Shown here: in pieces, positions 8,622-15,118 of the stretch | Layout: each line of letters opens with the position of its first letter | Numbering within the stretch: position 1 is the first letter of the stretch | From: an uncultured bacterium | Lineage (GTDB): Bacteria > Armatimonadota > Zipacnadia > Zipacnadales > Zipacnadaceae | DNA length: 15,840 bases | Direction of reading: 5' to 3' | Assembly: GCA_937928475.1 (NCBI GenBank) | Contig: CALFVE010000167.1 | Coordinates: 1-15,840 of the forward strand | The notes under the pieces: model-generated | What the model saw: only the letters and a program-made list of their open reading frames with translations | Told to the model about the DNA's origin: nothing | The model's database searches: none | Translations under genes and position numbers: made by a program

Positions 8622-8706
8622 GTTGGCTTCCGGAAAGCGCAGAGTTTGTCAGAGCTCCCTATTCTTCAGCCGAGGGGTCAGGACCTGCGGGGGAGGCCAT
8701 CCACAA

Positions 8707-8732
8707 GAGGCCGGCGCGGCGGCTCCGGCCTC
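8707..8732. repeat. 8-bp stem inverted repeat upstream of the glmS promoter
   Basis: GAGGCCGG, a 10-base loop, then CCGGCCTC, ending 9 bases before the -35 box of the glmS promoter. It lies in the divergent gap 8622-8953. It could be an operator-like palindrome or an mRNA structure at the 5' end of the URO-D-like transcript. There is no direct evidence for either. Confidence 0.35.
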
Positions 8733-8741
8733 CGCTGCACC

Positions 8742-8770
8742 TTGCAGGGGCCGCCCAGGCGTTGTATAAT
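8742..8770 (+). promoter_or_regulatory. Sigma70-type promoter of glmS
   Basis: TTGCAG (8742-8747), a 17-base spacer and a consensus TATAAT (8765-8770). Start of transcription is predicted near 8777, giving a leader of about 175 nt before the glmS ATG. This is the best promoter match noticed in the window. Confidence 0.75.
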
Positions 8771-8776
8771 CGCGCC

Positions 8777-8953
8777 GTCTGCCTAGCGGGTCCCGGCTCT
8801 CCTCGCGGAGAGCCTTCGTTTTGTCTGCGGAAGGGAAGCCCGCAGGGATGGCCGGCTGGGAGCCTGGCCCACGCACACAGGGCTGGCTGCGTACCTAGCG
8901 TTGGCCCTACAAGGGGCGCCCCTGGCACGAATCACAAACAAGGAGCCTACATC
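8777..8953 (+). promoter_or_regulatory. Structured glmS leader with terminator-like hairpin; candidate attenuator
   Basis: The untranslated leader contains GGCTCTCC-TCGC-GGAGAGCC (8795-8814), a perfect 8-bp stem followed by a T-rich run, TTCGTTTTGTC. This resembles an intrinsic terminator only ~20 nt into the transcript. CTGCGG (8825-8830) can pair with CCGCAG (8840-8845). Alternatively, CCTAGCGGG (8782-8790) can pair, with one mismatch and one G-U, with CCCGCAGGG (8839-8847), excluding the first pairing. Further helices are GGGCTGGC (8880-8887) with GTTGGCCC (8900-8907), and the palindrome GGGGCGCCCC (8913-8922). The conserved core of the glmS ribozyme is not present. Control of glmS by premature termination is inferred, not shown. 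Confidence 0.45.
8795..8825 (+). terminator. Intrinsic-terminator-like hairpin in the glmS leader
   Basis: An 8-bp GC-rich stem with loop TCGC and a tail TTCGTTTTGTC. It sits downstream of the TATAAT promoter and upstream of glmS, so it would either attenuate glmS or yield a ~45-nt transcript. The T-tract is interrupted by C and G. Confidence 0.45.
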
Positions 8954-10783
8954 ATGTGTGGTATAGTCGGCTACATCGGATCTCGGGAGGCGGCCCGCAT
9001 CTGTCTGGAGGGCCTGCATCGCCTGGAGTACCGCGGATATGACTCCGCGGGCATCGCCGTGGTTCGTGATCACGCCCTGGACGTGCGCAAGGTCGTGGGC
9101 AAGCTGCTCAACATGGACGCCTCCTTGGCTGAAAAGCCACTCCCCGGCACCCTGGGCATCGGGCATACCCGCTGGGCCACCCACGGCAAGCCCTCGGTGG
9201 AAAACTCCCATCCCCATGTGAGCATGAACGGCCGCATCGCCGTGGTCCACAACGGCATCATCGAGAACTACGGGGAACTGCGCGAGAGGCTGCGGGCCGA
9301 GGGTTACGTATTCAAGTCCCAGACCGATACCGAAGTGATGGCGCATCTGACTCAGAAGTACTATGAGGGCGATCTGCGCGCCGCCGTTATCCGCGCGGTC
9401 AAGGACCTGGAAGGCGCTTTCGCCTTCGGAGTAATCTGCGCCGACAACCCAGACGTCCTGGTCGCCGTACGCCGCTTCTCTCCGCTGGTAGTCGGTCTGG
9501 GGGAGGGCGAGAACTTCATCGCCTCCGACATGGGCGCTATCCGCAAGGAGACCGACCGGGTCTATGTTATTGACGACGACGAGGTGGCCTACATCACCCG
9601 CGAGGGGGTGGAACTGACTGACCTGGAGGGCAACCGGATCGAGCGGGAGGTCTTTGTCATTCCCTGGCCCGCCGAGGCCGCGGAAAAGGGCGGGCACAAG
9701 AAGTTCATGCACAAGGAGATTCACGAGCAGACCGATGCCATGCACAACTGCCTGGCCGGGCGGCTCTCCGCTCCCGACCGGCCCATTCAACTCGACGGTC
9801 TGAACATGACCGCGGAGGAAATCCGCAATCTGCGCAAGGTCGTCTTCACCGCCTGCGGGACGGCCTATCACGCGGGGCTGGTCGGGCGCTTCCTCATGGA
9901 GTACCTGGCGAAGATTCCCGCCGAGTGTGATCTGGCTGCCGAACTGCGCGCCCGCAATCCGGTGGTGCTGGACAATACCCTGTGCGTGCCCATCAGCCAA
10001 TCGGGGGAGACCGCCGATACCCTAGTGGCGCTGCGCGACATGAAAGAGAAGGGCGCGCGCTGCGTGTCGGTGCTGAATGTGGTGGACAGCAGCATCGCCC
10101 GGGAAAGCGACGGGGTCGTCTACATCCAGGCCGGTCCGGAGATCGGCGTTGCCTCCACCAAGGCCTACACGCTACAGGTGATGACCATGACGCTCATGGC
10201 CATCCACTTCGCCGAGGTGCGAGGAACGGCCGATCCGGCCCTGCTGCGCGAACTCAAGGCGGAGATGCTGAAGATGCCCGCCTACGCCGCCGAACTCCTC
10301 AAGCGCGAGCCGCAGGTGCTGGCGGTGGCTGAGCGCTTCTACCGGCTAGAGGATTCCCTCTACCTGGGCCGGGGAGTAAACCTCCCCTCGGCGATGGAGG
10401 GCGCGCTGAAACTCAAGGAGATCTCCTACATCCACGCCGAGGGCTACTCGGCGGGAGAGATGAAGCACGGACCCATTGCCCTAGTAGACCCCGAATTGTT
10501 CACCGTGGCGATCGCAGTGCACGGCGACGTGTACGAGAAGATGATCGGCAACATCCAGGAGATCAAGGCGCGCTCGGGGCCGGTGATTGGGGTGGCCGAC
10601 GATGGGGACGAGGTGATCGGGCGGGAGTGCGACGCCATGATCTGGGTGCCGCCGGTGCCCGAGATGCTCTCGCCGATGACCGTGGCCATCCCGCTGCAAC
10701 TGCTGGCCTACCACATGGCCGACCTGCGCGGGGAGGACATAGACCAGCCCCGCAACCTGGCCAAGACGGTGACAGTGGAGTAG
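8954..10783 (+). CDS. glmS: Glutamine--fructose-6-phosphate aminotransferase (isomerizing)
   Basis: Makes glucosamine-6-phosphate from fructose-6-phosphate and glutamine, the entry step to UDP-GlcNAc and peptidoglycan. ATG 8954 is certain: AAGGAG lies 8 bases upstream, and Met must be directly followed by the catalytic Cys (MCGIVGYIG) for N-terminal nucleophile processing. The 609-aa length is standard. The glutaminase domain shows GHTRWATHGKPS and NGIIENYGELR. The first SIS domain has ACGTAYHAG, ISQSGETADT and GPEIGVASTKAYT. The second SIS domain has GRGVNLPSAMEGALKLKE and AEGYSAGEMKHGPIAL. The C-terminus DIDQPRNLAKTVTVE is the conserved tail. It is complete and apparently monocistronic, with its own strong promoter and a structured leader. 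Confidence 0.98.
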   Translation: MCGIVGYIGSREAARICLEGLHRLEYRGYDSAGIAVVRDHALDVRKVVGKLLNMDASLAEKPLPGTLGIGHTRWATHGKPSVENSHPHVSMNGRIAVVHNGIIENYGELRERLRAEGYVFKSQTDTEVMAHLTQKYYEGDLRAAVIRAVKDLEGAFAFGVICADNPDVLVAVRRFSPLVVGLGEGENFIASDMGAIRKETDRVYVIDDDEVAYITREGVELTDLEGNRIEREVFVIPWPAEAAEKGGHKKFMHKEIHEQTDAMHNCLAGRLSAPDRPIQLDGLNMTAEEIRNLRKVVFTACGTAYHAGLVGRFLMEYLAKIPAECDLAAELRARNPVVLDNTLCVPISQSGETADTLVALRDMKEKGARCVSVLNVVDSSIARESDGVVYIQAGPEIGVASTKAYTLQVMTMTLMAIHFAEVRGTADPALLRELKAEMLKMPAYAAELLKREPQVLAVAERFYRLEDSLYLGRGVNLPSAMEGALKLKEISYIHAEGYSAGEMKHGPIALVDPELFTVAIAVHGDVYEKMIGNIQEIKARSGPVIGVADDGDEVIGRECDAMIWVPPVPEMLSPMTVAIPLQLLAYHMADLRGEDIDQPRNLAKTVTVE

Positions 10784-11227
10784 GGCCGTCGGACACGGGC
10801 CCACCTGCCCCCGCCACTTGGTAGCGCAGGCGCCGCGCGCCTGTGCCGTGGCCTCCGCCTTCTTTTCCGCCCCTTCGGCGCTCCGGGGGTGCAACGGGGA
10901 CGCACCGGCGCGCTGAACCTGCGCAGGGCAACCTGCACCGGCCCGGGGCGCGGGTGCACATCTTCTTTCTGGAACCTGTAGCGAGCGTGGAGGTCTATAC
11001 AGGTACACTGGGCGGCATGGTGGACGGTTTCCTGCGCCTGGAGACCGAGACTGCCGGCCGGCAGGTAACGGCGGTGCTAGTTCCTTGCCGTATAGAGGAG
11101 GCGGAGCCCACTGCCGAGTGGACCGAGGGTGAGGTTCTGCGGCAGGACGTATACCCTTATCCGCGAGCGCGCAGCGGTGGTAGTGAGCGCCCAAGCCTTT
11201 GCAGTGTAAGGCCTGGAACACAAACTG
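10784..11227. other. 444-bp gap: hairpins and an uncertain small reading frame
   Basis: This stretch lies between glmS and the lipoprotein gene. Its first part is GC-rich and holds several inverted repeats (10824-10846; GGTGC..GCACC near 10895-10915; TGCACC..GGTGCA near 10933-10957). From a GTG at 10954 a plus-strand frame reads VHIFFLEPVASVEVYTGTLG and continues for ~85 plausible residues. It then runs without a stop into the out-of-frame lipoprotein region and ends at 11418. No clear ribosome binding site precedes it. I therefore do not call a gene, but a decayed or small gene is possible. Confidence 0.4.
10824..10846. repeat. REP-like hairpin downstream of glmS
   Basis: GCGCAGGCG pairs with CGCCTGTGC (9 bp, one G-U) across a 5-base loop, 40 bases after the glmS stop. 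A T-rich stretch (CTTCTTTTCC) begins about 12 bases later, too far for a standard intrinsic terminator. The form recalls dispersed intergenic palindromes, but only one copy was noticed in this window. A role as the glmS transcript end is possible. Confidence 0.4.
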
Positions 11228-12043
11228 ATGGGAAGACCGAACCGGAGGGGAGTGCTGGGAGGACTGCTCCTGGCCGCCGGGGGCCTGGCGCTGGCCGGCT
11301 GCGCCAGTCGCTCGGCCGCACGGTGGTCTCAGCCGATGCGCACGGTTCCCCTCACCGCAATGCCCGATCAGGGCAATCAGTACTGGAAGGATATCTCTGG
11401 GGCCGGGTATTCCCCTGACTTCCGCGCGCGCTTCGACTACGCCGCCGCTCGCGTCTTCCTCACCTACGCCACCGCGGGTCGCAGATGCTTCACCGGCCTC
11501 CTCAGCGCCACCGGCCTCAAGCCCAACTCTTGCTACCAACTGAAACTGATTGGCAAGCCCACCTCGCTCTGGGGGGCCTCCGGAGACGACGCCAGCAACC
11601 AGCGGCTGGGCTACGCCGGGCGCTGGTGGCACGCCTGGCCCGGCGATGCCTGGAACGCCACCGACGCCGAGTACCGCCGCGACAAGAATAAGCCAGGGCA
11701 CACCTTCGAGGGGTATCTTTTCTTCGACTTCTTCGTGACCGACGCGACCGGCGCGGCCACCGTAACTTTTGCCAGCGACAGCAGTTACCACGTCATCTGG
11801 AAGACGAGTCAGCGCGACCGCCGCCGGAAGGATGGCCCGGTGCGCACCTACGAGGTGGGCGCGACTTCGGTGCGCCTGTACGCGGAGTACGAGCCACGCC
11901 GCGCCCTGCCCGGCCGCCTCATCCTCCCGGCGGGGCACTACAACGTCCAGTTCAACCTCACCGAGGAGTCCTTCCACGACCAGTGGCCTGGCTGGGCGCT
12001 GGTCCTGCGGGCGGAGGACGTAGAGTTTGTGATAGAGCGCTGA
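11228..12043 (+). CDS. Predicted lipoprotein with twin-arginine signal, function unknown
   Basis: 271 aa. The N-terminus combines a twin arginine (R6-R7 in RPNRRGVLGG), a hydrophobic core and a lipobox L-A-G-C with the modified Cys at residue 25. This suggests Tat export followed by lipid anchoring. The mature part is rich in aromatic residues and predicted beta strands: LLSATGLKPNSCYQLKLIGK, then GYLFFDFFVTDATGAATVTF, SSYHVIWKTS, LPAGHYNVQFNLTEESFH and a closing WALVLRAEDVEFVIER. This looks like a single beta-sandwich-type module; I do not recognise the family. The ribosome binding site is poor (only AAGG about 13 bases upstream of ATG 11228). The start is chosen because it gives a clean signal. 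The next gene follows after 23 bp, so the two are likely co-transcribed. Confidence 0.8.
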   Translation: MGRPNRRGVLGGLLLAAGGLALAGCASRSAARWSQPMRTVPLTAMPDQGNQYWKDISGAGYSPDFRARFDYAAARVFLTYATAGRRCFTGLLSATGLKPNSCYQLKLIGKPTSLWGASGDDASNQRLGYAGRWWHAWPGDAWNATDAEYRRDKNKPGHTFEGYLFFDFFVTDATGAATVTFASDSSYHVIWKTSQRDRRRKDGPVRTYEVGATSVRLYAEYEPRRALPGRLILPAGHYNVQFNLTEESFHDQWPGWALVLRAEDVEFVIER

Positions 12044-12066
12044 GCCTTGCTTCGGGGGTACGGTGC

Positions 12067-13134
12067 ATGAGTCCAGAAGACCTCAAGTGCCCTGCGTGTG
12101 GGGCGCGAGTGTACCCCAGTGACGACCGGTGCCTGGCCTGTGGCGCCCGATTGGATGCCGGAAGCCTGGTGCAGGAAGCCCCGGGCACGCCACCAGCGGA
12201 GGTCCCGCAGGCGGTGCCTTACCAGGTGCTGCCGGGAGCCCAGCCGTGGGACCCGCGAGACCTGGGCGTCGGCGGGGGATTCTTTGAACGGCTCGCCCGG
12301 GGGTGGGCTTTTCTGAAGCAGGCGTGGATGCTGCTAGGCCGCGACGGGCGACTGCTGGTCCCTTCGGCTCTAGCCGTTCTCGTCGGGGGAGCGATCCTGG
12401 CCGCGACGGTGGTGGTCCTGCGCGCAACCGGTTACTGGGACCTGCTGTTCACCAAATCCAAAGAGAGCGACTATCTCTTCTGGGCAGTGGCTGTTCCCCT
12501 CAGCCTGGTGCTGTTCATCGTTGCCTACCTCTTCCAGGGCATGACGGTGCGGCTGGTGGCCGACCTGCTGGCCAGGCGGCGGTGCACGCTGGGCATGGCT
12601 TTGGCGGACGCCCTGAAGAACAGCGGCGCGCTGATCATGTTAGCGGCGGCGAGTGTGGTTGTCGGATTGGCCGGCGCTGCTCTGCGCGGCAACCGGCGTG
12701 GGTGGCTGCGGGAGCGGGCCGCTGACGCAATGGAGAGCGCCTGGCACGTTGTGGTCCTCCTCACTCTGCCGGTGATTATCCTGGAGGACGTGGGGCTGCT
12801 TCAGGCTTTCCGCCGGGCTGGACAACTGCACCGCCGCCATCTCGGAGACCTGCTGGTAGCCTGGTTTGGGGTGGGCCTGTTCAATCGGGTGCTGGGCCTA
12901 GCGGCCATGCTGGTGGTGACCGCTGTGGGGGTTGCTCTCTATGTGACTTTGGGCCTGGCTACCCTGCCGCTCGTCATTGCCCTGGGGTTGACCGTAGTGG
13001 TGGTTCTTTCCATTCTTACCGCCTACCTCAATACGGCCTACTATACCTGCCTGTACCTGTGGGCGGCAGCAACGGAGAGAGCGAAGGTTCCGGTGCCCGC
13101 CCCTGCCCCGCTGGACGTAGCCTTGGGGTGGTAG
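12067..13134 (+). CDS. Zinc-ribbon multi-pass membrane protein, DUF6159-like
   Basis: 355 aa. ATG 12067 is preceded by GGGGGT at suitable spacing and places a zinc ribbon right at the N-terminus: C8-P-A-C11-G ... C22-L-A-C25-G. A proline-rich linker leads to a membrane domain from about residue 80. FFERLARGWAFLKQAWMLLG precedes about six hydrophobic helices. ADAMESAWHVVVLLTLPVII and LEDVGLLQAFRRAGQLHRRH match the pattern of DUF6159 proteins (a W-H-V, P-V-I-x-E-x-x-G, then A-x-x-R-A arrangement). That assignment is from memory of the family. The cytoplasmic zinc ribbon on a membrane protein suggests a sensing or assembly role, not established. It lies 23 bp after the lipoprotein gene, perhaps forming a functional pair. 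Confidence 0.8.
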   Translation: MSPEDLKCPACGARVYPSDDRCLACGARLDAGSLVQEAPGTPPAEVPQAVPYQVLPGAQPWDPRDLGVGGGFFERLARGWAFLKQAWMLLGRDGRLLVPSALAVLVGGAILAATVVVLRATGYWDLLFTKSKESDYLFWAVAVPLSLVLFIVAYLFQGMTVRLVADLLARRRCTLGMALADALKNSGALIMLAAASVVVGLAGAALRGNRRGWLRERAADAMESAWHVVVLLTLPVIILEDVGLLQAFRRAGQLHRRHLGDLLVAWFGVGLFNRVLGLAAMLVVTAVGVALYVTLGLATLPLVIALGLTVVVVLSILTAYLNTAYYTCLYLWAAATERAKVPVPAPAPLDVALGW

Positions 13135-13151
13135 GAAAACGGCAGACGGTG

Positions 13152-13157
13152 TATACT
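13152..13157 (+). promoter_or_regulatory. Candidate -10 box for the methyltransferase gene
   Basis: TATACT lies 23 bases before the ATG at 13181. No good -35 element at normal spacing was found (TTGGGG at 13123 is too far). If used, the mRNA leader would be under 20 nt. Confidence 0.3.
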
Positions 13158-13180
13158 TACGGGGGTGAACCTGCACGACT

Positions 13181-14116
13181 ATGGCGGCGCTGTGCGTTGC
13201 CTCGCAATTCGATCCCGGTGCCGATGCGGTGCTTTTCGAAGGAGATTGCCGCGACTTGTTGCCGACGCTCCCCGACGGCAGCGTGCAACTGGTGGTTACC
13301 TCCCCGCCGTACAACCTGGGGAAGGTCTATGAGACGCGTGTGGACCTAGAGAAGTACCTGGAGCAACAGGCGCAGGTCATTGCGCACTGTGTGCGCGTGC
13401 TTCGCTCCACGGGTTCGCTTTGCTGGCAAGTGGGCAACTGGGTGGACGATGGCGAGATTGTGCCGCTGGACCTTGTTCTCTACCCCCTCTTTGTGCGGCA
13501 TTCTCTTCATCTGCGCAACCGCATTGTCTGGCACTTTGGCCACGGCTTGCACGCCACTCGACGATTCTCCGGACGGTACGAGGTCATCCTTTGGTTTACG
13601 AAGACGGACACGTACACCTTCAACCTTGACGCGGTGCGCGTTCCTCAAAAATACCCGGGGAAAAAGTATTTCAAGGGGCCCAAGCGAGGGGAATTGTCCG
13701 GCAATCCCCTGGGCAAGAACCCGACCGACGTGTGGGAGATCCCCAATGTCAAGGCCAATCACGTGGAGAAGACTATCCACGCGTGCCAGTTCCCTGTCGA
13801 ACTGGTTGAGCGCTTGGTCTTGGCTTTGACTAATCCAGGCGATTGGGTGCTGGATCCCTTCATGGGTGTGGGTAGCACTGTCATTGCTGCTCTTATGCAC
13901 CAGCGCAAGGCGGTAGGCGCTGAAATAGTGCCTGAGTACGTGCGCGTCGCCCGGGAGAGAATCACGGCGGCGGAAGAGGGCCGCTTGCGGGTGCGGCCGA
14001 TGGGCCGGCCCGTGTACGAACCGGAGGCGTCCCGTGCCACGCTGCCGCCGCGGAAGGTTTCCCTCCGCGCAGCGCAGCCCCCTCTCGCGCTGCATGGAAC
14101 GGAGCAGAATCGATGA
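13181..14116 (+). CDS. Type II DNA methyltransferase, beta class, probably N4-cytosine
   Basis: 311 aa. Methylates a specific DNA site to protect it from the adjacent endonuclease. Catalytic motif IV is T-S-P-P-Y-N (S41-P-P-Y44). The AdoMet-binding motif D225-P-F-M-G-V-G-S-T233 comes after it, the beta-class order. In between lie GSLCWQVGNWV, FSGRYEVILWFTK and DVWEIPNV, typical of the family. SPPY rather than DPPY/NPPY points to N4-methylcytosine, as known for the BglII methylase. The C-terminus (after about 270) is a low-conservation tail. ATG 13181 has a poor ribosome binding site (GGTGA 12 bases upstream). The gene overlaps the endonuclease by 4 bp (ATGA). Its base and codon use look less GC-biased than the neighbours', which fits horizontal acquisition. 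The target site is inferred only from the partner endonuclease. Confidence 0.9.
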   Translation: MAALCVASQFDPGADAVLFEGDCRDLLPTLPDGSVQLVVTSPPYNLGKVYETRVDLEKYLEQQAQVIAHCVRVLRSTGSLCWQVGNWVDDGEIVPLDLVLYPLFVRHSLHLRNRIVWHFGHGLHATRRFSGRYEVILWFTKTDTYTFNLDAVRVPQKYPGKKYFKGPKRGELSGNPLGKNPTDVWEIPNVKANHVEKTIHACQFPVELVERLVLALTNPGDWVLDPFMGVGSTVIAALMHQRKAVGAEIVPEYVRVARERITAAEEGRLRVRPMGRPVYEPEASRATLPPRKVSLRAAQPPLALHGTEQNR

Positions 14117-14659
14117 GGGTGGTGTACGAGTATTCACACCTGGGAGGCGCGGAGATCCTCAGAGTGCGACACCCGCGGCTGGAGGAGGAGATTCTGGAAG
14201 TCATCGGTGAGGTTCAGGCCCAGCGGACCAAGATTAGCCGGGAGAAGAGCAAGATGGGTCGTGCTCTGGTCTCACCCAAGGAAATGAACCGGCAGTTCAA
14301 GAGCCTGTTCCGCGCGCGAGGATATCAGGAGCTCCGCGATACCTATACCATCACAATTCCCGACAGTAAGGTCACCATCCCCGGCGCTTTCAAGCAGATT
14401 GATTTCGTGAAGGATCGGGTCCTGGTAGAGGTGCAGTTCGGAAAAATACGCCTTCATGTTCTACGACCTGGCCAAGTTCCAGTATTTCTTCAATGAAAAC
14501 AAGTGCGATCTTGGTATAGAGATCGTGCCTGCGCATTGCCTCCAGAAGCAGATGTCCAGCGGTGTCTCTTACGGTGAGCAACTTGTCTACGACATCGAAC
14601 GCCTGAAACGACACTTCCCCGCGGTACCTGTGAAGGTCATTCTCATTGATGCCGATTAG
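14113..14659 (+). pseudogene. BglII/BstYI-family restriction endonuclease, frameshifted
   Basis: Cuts DNA at the site its partner methylates. ATG 14113 overlaps the methylase stop and has GGAG 8 bases upstream. The first frame gives MRVVYEYSHLGGAEILRVRH through QIDFVKDRVLVEVQFGK, then goes off and stops at 14496 (127 aa). The next frame continues exactly where homologues do: YAFMFYDLAKFQYFF, then EIVPAHCLQKQMSSGVSYGE and ending at TAG 14657-14659. Dropping one A from the A5 run at 14442-14446 restores a single 181-aa protein, near the ~200 aa of BstYI. The catalytic pattern D97, E106, Q108 (D-x8-E-x-Q) is that of BglII (D84, E93, Q95). Predicted specificity is AGATCT or RGATCY. The frameshift may be a real inactivation, a sequencing error or, less likely, slippage. 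Confidence 0.85.
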
Positions 14660-15118
14660 CCCCGTGCACCTCTGATCGGGATCCCTGTTGGACCCACCTC
14701 TGCGGTCACCGGGCTTCCCTTCCCCTACAGCGTGTACCGCCAGTTGCGCTCCACCTGCGTGGGCCGGCTTCCCACCGCAGGCGCCGGTCATGCGGGCCCT
14801 CCGGGAGAGTGCGCAGCAGGGGAGCCCGGGCCTGCAGCGGGGCCGATTGGGGGCCGCCCTGCTGCATAGGGCACCCCATGCGATCCCTTGCGCGGAGAGA
14901 AGTGGGCCTCGCAACGTAGGCACCGCTCGACCGGCCCCGCTCTCGGCGCACGGATGCGGCTCGGGAGAGGGGAGAGTCGGCGGAGGTGTGTTATCTTTGC
15001 GGATTCGGCCGAGGCGCAAGGCGTTGCCGGCTGGGTCTCACTCGGCCAGAGCCGGTCGGGGTTGAACACGGAACGCAGCAGGGCCGGGGTTTGCCCCGCC
15101 GAAAGGGGAGAGCCCAGG
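14660..15118. other. 459-bp gap: no convincing gene, several foldable segments
   Basis: This stretch lies between the endonuclease and the convergent DUF4446 gene. Long frames exist on both strands, but their Pro/Arg/Ala-rich translations look like GC-rich chance. Foldable parts include an imperfect hairpin at 14834-14862 (GCAG, GG and GGCC paired with GGCC, CC and CTGC, one bulge per side). A second is a multibranch candidate closed by CTGGGTCTC (15031-15039) and GAGAGCCCAG (15108-15117). Inside it are CGGC-CAGA-GCCG (15043-15054) and CGGGG-TTTG-CCCCG (15085-15098). I could not match these to tmRNA, RNase P RNA or a standard SRP RNA. Confidence 0.45.

Noticed and set aside
7647..8786. Plus-strand open frame (379 codons) opposite the URO-D-like gene
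   Set aside because: It mirrors the codons of the real minus-strand gene, has no domain, and runs through the glmS promoter.
8762..8953. Upstream extension of glmS by 64 codons
   Set aside because: GlmS needs Met followed at once by Cys at its N-terminus. The extension starts inside the -10 box, and the real ATG has an ideal AAGGAG.
8777..8953. glmS self-cleaving ribozyme
   Set aside because: No AGCGCCAGAACU-type cleavage-site segment and none of the conserved core strings are found in the leader.
8783..10000. Minus-strand open frame (405 codons) opposite glmS
   Set aside because: Antisense shadow of a fully conserved glmS.
10481..11977. Minus-strand open frame (498 codons) spanning the end of glmS, the gap and the lipoprotein gene
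   Set aside because: It crosses two real genes on the other strand and shows no domain, signal or ribosome binding site. Composition is Gly/Ala/Arg-rich chance.
15031..15117. Signal recognition particle (4.5S-like) RNA
   Set aside because: GGAACGCAGCAG superficially recalls the GGAAGGAAGCAG apex. However, GUCAGG and the GGAA tetraloop stem are missing and the spacing is wrong.
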